Shown: positions 12,170-22,119 of the stretch, one piece after another
Position numbering within the stretch: position 1 is the stretch's first letter
Layout: each line of letters begins with the position of its first letter
Assembly (NCBI GenBank): GCA_003254925.1
Contig: QANZ01029126.1
Coordinates: 1-64,000 of the forward strand
Reading direction: 5' to 3'
Length of the DNA: 64,000 bases
Origin: Chamaecrista fasciculata
Taxonomy: Eukaryota > Streptophyta > Magnoliopsida > Fabales > Fabaceae
Notes under the pieces: generated by a model
The model's input: the letters and a program-made list of their open reading frames with translations, nothing else
Databases searched by the model: none
What the model was told of the DNA's origin: nothing
Position numbers and translations under genes: made by a program

Positions 12170-13637
12170 GCATCATATCTATATCTATATCTAACAAAAA
12201 CTAAAGTTTTCCAATCACAATGCTAATGGGAGGGCATCGAAGTAGCATCAGCTACTTCACCTTAGTCTCCTAAATTGTCATGTCTAATGTACGTTGTCAT
12301 GTCTTAGTCATGTCTTAGTATGGAATGTTTAAATTGATACTAAATGTATATATACGTTGTCATGTCTTAGTTAATAGTGTAATCGAGTTTCATGGTCGTT
12401 CCTTTTTTTAGGCTGTCATGTTATTTATACTTTTTATTGTAATTTTATGTTATGACATAGAAATACACAGTTGAAAATGTGTATAGAAAAATCCTTGTTA
12501 GTAAAATTATTATTGAAACAAAAGAATGATTGTGTTCTTATGTTGCCTCTGTAGGAATCCATAATTTTGCTTCTTCTCCCTTTCTTCAAACTTATTCTTT
12601 CTCCATAACAAAATCCTTCTCATTCTCTCACATATCACTCTTTCCTTTGCTTTCTTTACTTTTCTTTTCTTTTTCTCAATTTCTTATCTTTCTATCTTTT
12701 AATTTCTCTCTCGGTTTCCTTATTTTTTTTTTTCTTCTTAAAAAACTTACCCTATTCTCTCTCCTCTGATTCTTCCCCTTTTCTTTCGGTTTTAGCTAAA
12801 TGACATCGTTTCATAGAATCTTTGGAATTGAACATAAAGTATCCAATTATTTGATCACTATTCATATTCGATAATTTAATATTCGTATATATACTTATTT
12901 AGTATCCAGTATCTAACTAGTATTAGAAATATCTAAAATACCAAAAAAATAATAGATATATCATATATTATAAGATATCCAAATTGAAAAATAAAATATA
13001 TCAGATATTTGATACACAATATTGTTAAAGAAAATAAAATAAAAAATCCCCAAAATATAATAAAATATTTATATTATAGAATATCGGAACTCTAAAGATC
13101 TATTCTTTTTAGACGAATATTGAATAGTTAAAGCAATAAATCTATCAACTCAATAATTTTTTATTTTTTTACTATCAATGTCCTATATATTCAATATCCG
13201 GTATCTGTTATTGTTAGGAATCAGATTTGATTATGTAAATCAATCTGAATTAAAGTGTTGACCCTAGAGATTAGCCTAAATATCAGCCTAGATGTTAGAG
13301 ATTTTAGAATCAATTGTATTAACTATATTTCCTAGAATAGACTATCTACTCTTGTATAAATACCCATGACATTCAGAAATATATAACAATCCAGAAAAGT
13401 GTTTCTCACATACTACTCTCTCATTCTATATTTTTATATATTTTATATTTTACCGAAAATCAACAGTTATGGATAGATCCGATGCCCGTCCAAATTGTCA
13501 TTCTTAATATCATAATTCTCATCATAATGAAACGACATTTTTTTTGGTTTTTTACAAGGAATCAAATTACAAGGATTATGATTCTGGAAAATAATAAAAT
13601 AATGTGTGTGCCAACTGTTGCTAAGTTACTAATCTTG

Positions 13638-13766
13638 TCTGCCCATCATTTGTGCCCACAGTTTAATCTGCCCATCGTTTGTGCCCACAGTTTAATCTGC
13701 CCATCGATTGTGTCCACAGTTTAATCCGCCCATCGTTTGTGCCCACAGTTTAATCCACCCATCGTT
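13638..13766. repeat. Minisatellite, ~30-bp unit, four to five copies
   Basis: Tandem units built on CTGCCCATCGTTTGTG followed by CCCACAGTTTAAT repeat with a few substitutions. A related shorter array sits in segmental copy B at about 20650-20740. Confidence 0.85.
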
Positions 13767-14168
13767 TTATTGAACTTGTTATTACAATATTGCCCATCAG
13801 ATTCTAATCTTTAAAAGGCATCGTTTTCTCATTCTTGATGCACCTACTCGATTATCATTCTACCTCACTAAAATATTTGGTCCGTCCCTTCCTCCTGTTG
13901 GCATATTTGTTATTATGAGAGTGCTTCAACTTTCCTTGGATTTGTTGAACTGTCCTTTCGTTCTAAATGTGGGCAAACAAGTATTTCATCCGTTCTCCCT
14001 CATCTGTCAATGTTGCAGGGTAAGACTTAAAGTCCTATTGATTTTATCAATTTTTGTTTCATACTTACTATATCGTTGAGCTAATTTATTATTAGGCTAA
14101 TACTGTATAAATATGTAAGAAACAATTTCAAATTTTACATTAAATTAATTTTTTTTTTATTGTGCAGG

Positions 14169-16177
14169 ATGGATGGGAAGGCAACTTTGATTCATGTGAT
14201 TTGGAGTTCATTCACATCTCTTGAGTCGCATGGATTATTTTACTCACATTCTAAACATTACATATATGGTGAGTATAAAAAGTTAATTAAACTTGAAATA
14301 CAATTTTGGGTATATTTACACAAATACAGTTTTGGTTATATTTAATGAATACATACTTCAGTGGATCCATTTTCAGATCAAATCGAGTAAGAGCAGGTGC
14401 TTTTCAAATTTTCATGTTCTGCTTCACTTTTTTGCGGACCCATGTTTAATGTTTTGCTCTCTCGTTTTTTAGGCTAAAATGCGTTTTTAGTCCCTTATAT
14501 TTGGGATAGATTTTATTCTAGTCCTTTATATTTTTTTTATTATAGTTTTAGCCATACAAACTCTTCAAAAGTTTCACTTTTTATATTCATACCAACTTTT
14601 AGATCCTATTTGATTTCATTAGTTGATAATCTTGACTGTAATTATGAACTCATCGCATTTAAACTTAAATACAGAGGAATCATCCTTCAACATGGGAGGC
14701 TACGCTGTGGATGGTGTTGATGTGAATAATGCAGATGTAGCTGACATTAATACAGAACCAGTGGTATGCATTCGATCTGAAAACTGATTACTGTATTAAT
14801 TTAAACACAAAAGTTGATCTCAACAGTGCTACTACAACATGCAATCATGATTGATATAGTTAGTTTAACATTAATTATGATCGAATTGCTTTGATTTTAA
14901 TTAACTTCACATATTTATAATTAATAATATGCTAGCTAGGAACTAGATGTATTATTGGTGGTCAATCGATATACATACATATATATTTTGCAGAGACGAC
15001 AACCAAATGATGCGATAACCCTTGAGGCCGAAAATCTCATAGGCCAGCTGATTTGCAAGGAGTGGAATGGCATCAAATATACGGGAAATGTCGCTGCTTA
15101 CAACCCCGAAAGGAGATGTTTTAGGGTATGACATATATATATTTGGGTGATTAAGTATTAGCTAGCGCCTACCTAGCTCTTTATAATTTTTTATTGAGTA
15201 AATTAACAATTCAATCTCAAAAATCGCTGAGTTAACAACTTAGTCATCGAAAGATTGAAATACACAGTTTAGGCTTGGAAAGATTAAAACGGTTTAATAC
15301 TATTTAGTCTTTAAAAGATTAAGACGATATACTATTTAGTCTATGAAAAGGACTAATAGGTATACTATTTTTCCTTTCTGTCTTACACCTATTTGATCTG
15401 TAGGATTCATTGACGGAAATGAAACCACTGAAGCCGAAGATAGAGATTACGAGTTATGGATATACAATGGTTTTCGCAGTGAGTGTTCCGAAGCATGATA
15501 ACCTTGAGGTAATTTTATACAAATTTTTCATAAGAAATCTTAATTTGAAGCAATAATTTCTATTTTGAAGTAATTTAATTTCTATGTAAGGCATTATAAA
15601 TTAATATTACATACATTCTTCAATTTTTATAATTAGGGCTCAAGGAAGAGAGGGAGGTCAATAACGACCATATTGATCAAGGAACTCGAAACCTCATTCA
15701 GAGTTCCACACAATTGTATTGCTCACCAGTTAGACATGGACACAATTGCTCTTGTCTATAGAACTAAAGCCTATGTGAGATTCTTAATTTTACCACACTC
15801 TTCATTTATAGTTAGTATTAAAATATATTTTTTTTATTTTTCAAGTGCTTGTTTAACATCTCTCTATATATATACAGCAAAATGAGGGAAAGATGATATG
15901 TGCACCACAATTCTCGTTTCAAGAGAGGCTAGAGGGTTGGTATATTGAGACCAGGCAACGTTTAACTAGCATATGTGATACGGTAATTAATTATTTCATT
16001 AACTATATGTGTATATACATACAATTCAACCATATATATATAATTATATATAATATGGTTGTTGTATTATATATACATGAATGAATAATTTGACATCTGA
16101 AATATTGTGATTAATTTTGCTTGCAGTTTTACCATCATGCAAGAGCAAACCGATCATTTCGATCTGTTCTTAGGTAG
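14169..16177 (+). CDS. Seven-exon gene of unknown family, 239 aa predicted
   Basis: I do not recognise the family. Seven exons with GT-AG borders join into one open frame: 14169-14268, 14675-14763, 14994-15125, 15404-15508, 15637-15774, 15878-15982 and 16127-16177 (TAG), 720 nt in all; introns 2-6 are phase 0 and intron 1 is phase 1. Exon 3 encodes LIGQLICKEWNGIKYTGNVA then AYNPERRCFR, which looks loosely like a Tudor/Agenet-type fold segment; this is only an impression. Exon 5 starts with a basic patch (GSRKRGRS). No signal peptide or membrane segment is evident. The first exon may have unseen partners upstream, for example a frame at 13915-14020. After the stop, another frame reads VVRDLPKLQQEFKKQ, so the true 3' end could be frameshifted. 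The gene lies in sequence missing from segmental copy B. Confidence 0.5.
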
Positions 16178-17295
16178 TCAAGTTCCTGTTGTACGAGATT
16201 TACCCAAATTGCAACAGGAGTTTAAAAAACAAGCAGCTATTAGCACAACCAAATCATTATATTCAAGTAAAAAATGAATATATATTATTTGGTTAATTAA
16301 TTACGGGTCCAATTGAGATTTAAATTCACAATTTTCTAGTATATATAGTATCACTAATATATAATCCAAAGCTTTTTTTAAGCAATAATTTAAATTTTGA
16401 AGTAATTTAATTTCTATATATGCAAATATATATATACATTGTAATCACTTTAATTATCTTTGTATTGATTAAGTATTAGCTAGCGCCTATGTAGCTCTTT
16501 ATAATTTTTTTTCCGTGCACTTTATTATATATATATAATAGATAGATACTAATTAAAGTTGTGGATGTATATGTATTTATGCAGGTTGAGTATCGTGAGA
16601 AGACATGGACATGGAGACCGTTCTTAAATATTTGGTAGATGATCAACCCTTGTGATGGGTGCCAAATCACACATAGTCTTCCTTGTAAATGGCGATATAT
16701 AATAACTGTGAAGTAATGTGCTGGACAAGACAGAACAAAACAGAAGAAAGAATGTGAAGTACTAAATTGACATAAAAGGACCATAAATATTGAGAGGGCA
16801 TGCATGGCACTCCCTCTTAGAGCCACGAGGCGATCCAACACATCTATACTATATTATATTATATGTGGGAGGAGTCTTCTGGTCGTCCTCTCGCCTATAC
16901 TAAGATAAAAATATTACATGTAATTAAAATAAGAGAAAATTTATTATTTGGACCTTCTTTTTTATTGAGTCGCCGATTTAGTTCTTAATTTATTTTACAT
17001 ACATATTTGCGTACTTGTTAAGGCATGCAAAGCCCTGGTCTATTTATATTCACTAACAAACGTTTGTCTTGGGCTATTGTACATTATTGACATGAAACAC
17101 CCTAATTTATTGCAGTTCCTCCGGCTCATATAATGTAAACATCTAAATTTAATAATATGACCTTTGATTGGCTTGCATTTTATTTCATTGACAAGACAAG
17201 GGTTCGAACCCTGTATTCTGTCTTTCTTTTATTTTTTGTACATTTATTTGTTGATTCTATTGATTTTTTTAAATTAAGTTGATTCTTTTAAATTA
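16178..17295. other. Intergenic; repeats of neighbouring intron sequence and a Helitron-like 5' end
   Basis: 16467-16510 repeats 15147-15190 and 16383-16420 repeats 15555-15590, so parts of the upstream introns have been duplicated. At 16843 a TCTATACTATATTATAT motif follows an A, like the 5' end of the Helitrons at 47980 and 54289, but no matching 3' end is seen downstream. Confidence 0.45.
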
Positions 17296-18435
17296 GGCAA
17301 AACACCATTTCATGCCCCTAACGTTTGCAGTGATTTTCAGTTATGCCCTTAACGTTTCATTTTGTTCAGACATGCCCTCAATGTGCAATCAACGTTTCAA
17401 TTATGCCCTCAATTTTGACTCAATGCACATGTGGCAATCTTTTTTTGCTTATGTGTCATTTTTTTTGTTTGACTTGATTACGTGGCATCATGACTGGGCA
17501 TTCTTATTTTTTTTTTTCCACCTTGGCATGATGACTGGATTTACATTTTTGAACATAAAAATTGAGTAAACTAGCAAATCAGTCCCTGGATTTAAGTTTT
17601 TCATCATCTTCATTCATTTTAGTCCCAAATTCTCAAAATAAAATTGTAAAGTGTCCCAAAACACTTCTAAACATTTCAATTTAGTCCTTAAAAGTATTAA
17701 AAACCCTAAAACTAAACTCTAAAATTCTAAACCCTAAAACCCTAACCCCTAAACCCCTAAAAAAACCACTCTCTTGCAATTTGGTCCCTAGGTCCTCAAA
17801 TTTATTAAATCAGAATTAAAAAAAAATTGGTCCCTAAATCCTAATTTCATTATCATCTTCATCTTCTTCATCATCATCATCTTCTTCTTAGGATTTAGGG
17901 ACCAATTTTTTTTAATTCTGATTTAATAAATTTAGGGACCTAGGGACCAAATTGCAAGAGAGTGGTTTTTTTAGGGGTTTAGGGGTTAGGGTTTTAGGGT
18001 TTAGAATTTTAGAGTTTAGTTTTAGGGTTTTTAATACTTTTAAGGACTAAATTGAAATGTTTAGAAGTGTTTTGGGACACTTTACAATTTTATTTTGAGA
18101 ATTTGGGACTAAAATGAATGAAGATGATGAAAAACTTAAATCCAGGGACTGATTTGCTAGTTTACTCAATTTTTATGTTCAAAAATGTAAATCCAGTCAT
18201 CATGCCAAGGTGGAAAAAAAAAAATAAGAATGCCCAGTCATGATGCCACGTAATCAAGTCAAACAAAAAAAATGACACATAAGCAAAAAAAGATTGCCAC
18301 ATGTGCATTGAGTCAAAATTGAGGGCATAATTGAAACGTTGATTGCACATTGAGGGCATGTCTGAACAAAATGAAACGTTAAGGGCATAACTGAAAATCA
18401 CTGCAAACGTTAGGGGCATGAAAGAGTGTTTTGCC
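17296..18435. mobile_element. MULE-type fold-back element with ~550-bp inverted arms and 9-bp TSD
   Basis: The 1,140-bp element is an almost perfect inverted repeat: left arm 17296 to about 17852, loop 17853-17887 (TCATCT-rich), right arm about 17888-18435. Ends are GGCAAAACACC and its near complement (the right end has one difference, gagtgttttgcc). It is flanked on both sides by tttaaatta (17287-17295 and 18436-18444), an exact 9-bp TSD as made by Mutator-like transposases. The same protein-like frame can be read inward from both arms, which only reflects the symmetry. There is no transposase, so it is non-autonomous. High arm identity suggests recent activity or gene conversion between arms. 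Confidence 0.92.
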
Positions 18436-18445
18436 TTTAAATTAA

Positions 18446-18741
18446 CTAGCGGTTTTCGCGTTCCTTGCACGCATTATATTAATTTATCTATTGATATATT
18501 ATGTGTTAGTTTATTCATATTTTTTTTTTAAATTTATGGCTTATTTTTTTTTCTTTCAATACTTCCTTTTAAATGGGAGGCTTCATACTAAGACATTAAA
18601 ATATATTTATAGTTGAAATGTTAATTGACAATCCAAATAAGTTTAAATTTTTTAATTAATGTTAAGATAATTTATTTTATACTATAGTTATAAAAGACCG
18701 ATTGTCAGAGAGCTCCTCAGACATATAATATAATATATAGA
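18446..18741 (-). mobile_element. Short non-autonomous Helitron, minus strand (296 bp)
   Basis: Read on the minus strand it starts TCTATATATTATATT after an A (position 18742) and ends in CTAG before a T (18445). Just before the CTAG is a hairpin-capable GCGTGCAAGGAACGCG. A 5' TC, a 3' hairpin plus CTAG and insertion between A and T are the Helitron hallmarks. It has no coding capacity. Confidence 0.7.
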
Positions 18742-19380
18742 TATAGATATATAATGTTGTCGTTACCAAGTTATGGTTTATAGAGATCTAATTACATTTA
18801 TTGCAAGATTTGAATAAAAAATCTCATATAGAAGACATATATACACATGATCATTTTAAAAAATTAAATTAAAAAAAGTGATAGAATACATCAGAGACAT
18901 ATACCTCAATTTGGGAAATAGGAATTTTATGAACATGTGTAAAATTTAATGATTTTTTTCTTGTTTTTTTTAATACAAAACTTTAACGGTGTATTAGCAT
19001 AAATAACAAATTTAAAGGATAAAAACAATAAAAATATGTAGAAAAAATAGAATTTGTTTTATCAAACATAAATTTACAACAATTCATCAACAACTATATT
19101 TACCTCACATATACCTAAACACAAAAAAGAAAAAAAAAATTCTTATATCTTTATTATAAGATTCCTCTAATCACAAACTCGGTTTACATTCTTTTTCTTC
19201 TACCATTGATCATAAAAAAAGTGTGTTTAATATTTTTTTTCCTACCATGATTGGTGAAGCAAAAAATTTTTGTCACATGTTAAATATTTATTGAAAAACC
19301 TTATAGCAAAGATATAAGAAACTTTACCTAAGTCTTATTCATATGAAAACCACTAGTCTTGGTCATGTGAATCCACCCAC
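18742..19380. other. Non-genic AT-rich stretch
   Basis: Nothing recognisable beyond poly-A/T tracts. Confidence 0.4.
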
Positions 19381-19762
19381 TGTTTACACCTATTGATTGC
19401 GCCCACCGATTAAGCTATGTGATCACTTTCTTGTTTAGTATGGCTATTGATTGTGCTCACTAATTTAGTCTTGTGACTGGTTTCTTGTTTCGTATGTCAT
19501 TTGATTGTTCCGACTGGTTTAGTCTTGTGACTGGTTTCTTGTTTCGTATGCCCATTGATTGCGCCCACTAATTTAGTCTTGTGACTGGTTTCTTGTTTCG
19601 TGCACCTATTGATTGCGCCCATTGATTTAGTCTTGTGACTAGTTGCTTGTTTCGTACACCCATTGATTGAACACACTGGTTTAGTCTTGTAACTGGTTTC
19701 TTGTTTCATACGTACATTGATTGCGCTCACTAGTTAAACCTTGTGACTTGTTTCTTGTTTGG
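19381..19762. repeat. Minisatellite, ~54-bp unit, six to seven copies
   Basis: Units containing TTAGTCTTGTGACTGGTTTC followed by TTGTTTCGTATGCCCATTG recur about every 54-55 bp (anchor near 19471, 19526, 19580, 19634, 19687, 19741). A 77-codon repetitive minus-strand frame (19497-19730) is a by-product of the repeat and not a credible gene. Confidence 0.85.
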
Positions 19763-19974
19763 TTGAACATGTTATTACAAAACTACCCACTAGATTCCAG
19801 TCTTTAAAAGGGTTCCAACTCTTTGGGTCATATGTAGAATTAAATTAGTCTTATATCTTTGGGTTAGGTGAGACTGACAGTTGAACTTTTTACTAAGATA
19901 TAAGATCAATTATGCAATCTCACCAAAAGATATGAGACCAAAAGTGATGCGGGACTAAATCTAAGAAGGAAGCA
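19763..19974. other. Non-genic stretch
   Basis: The start (19763-19815) resembles the sequence following the 13.7-kb minisatellite; otherwise nothing recognised. Confidence 0.4.
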
Positions 19975-21005
19975 TATCTATATCTAACAAATTCTAAAGA
20001 TTCCCAATCACAATGCTAATGGGAGGCCATCGAATTTACATAAAGTATCCAATTATTTTATCACTATTCATAATCGATAATTCAATATTCCTATATATAC
20101 TTATTTAGTATCTAGTATCTGAAGAGTATTAAAAATATCTAAAAAAACTAAAAGAATAATAGAAATATCATATATTATAAGATATCCAAATTGAAAAATA
20201 AGATATATCAGATATTTGATACGCAATATTGTTTATGAAAATAAAATTAAAAATTCACAAAATATAATAAAATATTTATATTATAGAATAGGATATCGGA
20301 TACTAGTACTCTAAAGATTTATTCTTTTTAGACGAATATTGAATAGTTAAAGGAATAAATGTATCAACTCAATAATTTTTAATTTTCTACTATCAATGTC
20401 CTATATATACAATATCTGGTATCCGTTATGGATAGATCCGAACGTGCATCTGGATACCTGTCCAAATTATCATTTTTAATATCGTCGTTCTCATCATAAT
20501 GAAACGAATTTTTTTTGTTTTTTTACAAGGAATTAAATTACAAGGATTATGATTATGGAAAATAATAAAATAATGCGTGTGCCAACTGTTGCTGAATCAC
20601 TAATCTTATCTGCCTATCTTTTGGCAAAACTACTACTTTCAATTATGCGTTTTAATCTGCCTATCGTTTGTGCCCATCGTTTGTGACTGGTTTAATCTGC
20701 CCATCGTTTATGCCCATAGTTTAATCCGCCCATCGTTCATGACTACTTTAAAAGGCATCATTTTCTCATTCTTGATGCACCCACTTGATTCTCATTCTAC
20801 CTCACTAAAATATTTGGTCTGTCCCTTCCTAGAACCACAGGGCGATCCAACACATCTATTTATATTTGCTAACACCCTAATTTATTACATGTTCCTCTTG
20901 TCTTAAATAATGTAAACATCTAAATTTAATAATATGACCTTTGTCAAAATGAGTAGCTTGCATTTTATTTCATTGACAAGACAAGGGTTTGAACCCTGTA
21001 TTATG
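19975..21005. repeat. Segmental copy B (related to 12170-17230)
   Basis: A shorter, diverged version of copy A. It goes directly from the equivalent of 12240 to that of 12828, and from the equivalent of 13893 to that of 16817, so it lacks the unknown seven-exon gene. The junction near 20828-20836 (cccttcctagaaccac) has short similarity to both sides of the copy A insertion. Confidence 0.7.
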
Positions 21006-21172
21006 TATTTCCTTTATTTTTGTATATGTTGCTTTATTTTTATTTTTTTTTTTGCCAAAATATTGCTTTATTTGTTGTTTCTATTGATTTATCACTTTTC
21101 TGTTTCTTTTTTCTTCACCAAATTCCAATATCTATCAAAAAAACATAATGTCCATCATGTTAATACATTAAG

Positions 21173-21763
21173 TTGATGTGTCATGGTGAACGAAATACGG
21201 CTTATTTCCATCAAGTTGTTCGTAAGCGTCGCCTCCAAAATTCTATCCTTCGATTAAAGGACGAGGCCGACCAATGGATTGACCGTTATGAGGATATTGA
21301 ATGGCATGCGTTGTGTTATTTTAAGAATATTTACAATGCCGACGAGTTTGATTCTTCTTCTAGGGACATTGCTAATTGGTTGGACCAGCTACAACTTCCG
21401 TCTATACCGTTTGACTCTCGTGATGGATGTCTCAACCCTCCGTCCATGGAGGAAGTCCAGACTGTGACCTTCCAGTTAAAAGCTTTCAAGGCTCCTGGCC
21501 CTGATGGCTTTCCCCCAGGTTTCTTCCATCACTTTTGGGACACTTGTAAAACTGACATCTTTGCCATGGTTTCGGCGATTTTCACCAGATCTTGTGATTT
21601 GTGTATGATAAACTCGACTCAGATTGTTCTCATTCCCAAATGCAATGATGCCTCTGTTATGTCTGACTTCCGCCCGATTAGTTTATGTAATATTGTCTAC
21701 AAGATTGTGTCCAAAATCATTGTTAATCGCTTGCAACCAATGATGGATGAGCTGATTTCTCCT
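21173..21763 (+). pseudogene. L1-type LINE reverse transcriptase fragment
   Basis: About 197 codons of an open frame match the N-terminal part of plant L1 reverse transcriptases. HGERNTAYFHQVVRKRR links the endonuclease to the RT domain, followed by the AFKAPGPDGFPPGFFHHFW and IVLIPKC motifs, then DFRPISLCNIVYKIVSK and NRLQPMMDELISP. The frame loses similarity exactly after LISP (21763), where family members continue with the Q-x-A-F-(I/V)-P-G-R motif, so the YADD-type catalytic core is absent. A MULE-like MITE fragment follows directly. The endonuclease and ORF1 are also missing. Confidence 0.85.
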
Positions 21764-21774
21764 AAGGTAACAAA

Positions 21775-21938
21775 TCGTGAACGAACAGGGTACCGAAGTA
21801 AAATCGGTTTATAGATCAGGGTACCAAAGTGTTAACAGTGCAAAGAATAGGGTACCAAAATGTCACTTTTGAAAATATAGGGTACCAAAGTGAGATCAGT
21901 CCATAAAATAGGATGTCAAAGTATAATTTACCCAAATA
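21775..21938. mobile_element. MITE fragment of the 'GGGTACCAAAGTG' family
   Basis: The motif AGGGTACCAAAGTG, or a near form, recurs five times, ending with AAAGTATAATTTACCC, which matches the right end of the complete element at 57753-58171. The left end is missing, so this is a partial copy joined to the LINE fragment. Confidence 0.6.
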
Positions 21939-22119
21939 ATTAATTACATACACAGTAAAAAATATTGACAAAATAACATCCAAGACATAACTTGAGAGGG
22001 AAAAAAAGGTATTTTATAGAATACCTCTTTCTTCTCTTTCTCTCTTCCTCCTACCAGGAGGAGAACACACATCCCCATGGTCTAATTTTCTATTGCTACC
22101 CATAGGGACTGGAGGAACC
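21939..22119. other. Non-genic stretch
   Basis: No feature recognised. Confidence 0.4.

Larger units (their letters stand above)
12170..17230. repeat. Segmental copy A (related to 19975-21005)
   Basis: Blocks 12172-12240, 12828-13893, 16817-16845 and about 17030-17230 align in order and orientation with 19975-21005, at a visibly diverged level. Copy A has extra sequence at 12241-12827, at 13894-16816 (which holds the seven-exon gene) and at about 16845-17035. The tail of each copy carries a GGGTTCGAACCC-like motif (17207-17218; 20987-20998), reminiscent of a tRNA B box. Confidence 0.7.

Noticed and set aside
17205..17220. GGGTTCGAACCC, a perfect tRNA B box (and a near copy at 20985)
   Set aside because: No A box, acceptor stem or anticodon arm can be folded around it, and both copies lie in the duplicated segment; at most a decayed SINE.
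17690..17760. AAACCCTAA-like runs suggesting an interstitial telomere
   Set aside because: Units are irregular and the block lies inside the arms of the MULE fold-back, where it is mirrored at 17980-18040.
17312..18470. Two convergent hydrophobic frames of 85 and 102 codons
   Set aside because: They are the same sequence read from the two arms of the inverted repeat; composition and the PPR-like look are accidental.
19497..19730. 77-codon TKQETSHKTK-repeat protein on the minus strand
   Set aside because: It is the translation of a 54-bp minisatellite whose unit length happens to be a multiple of three.
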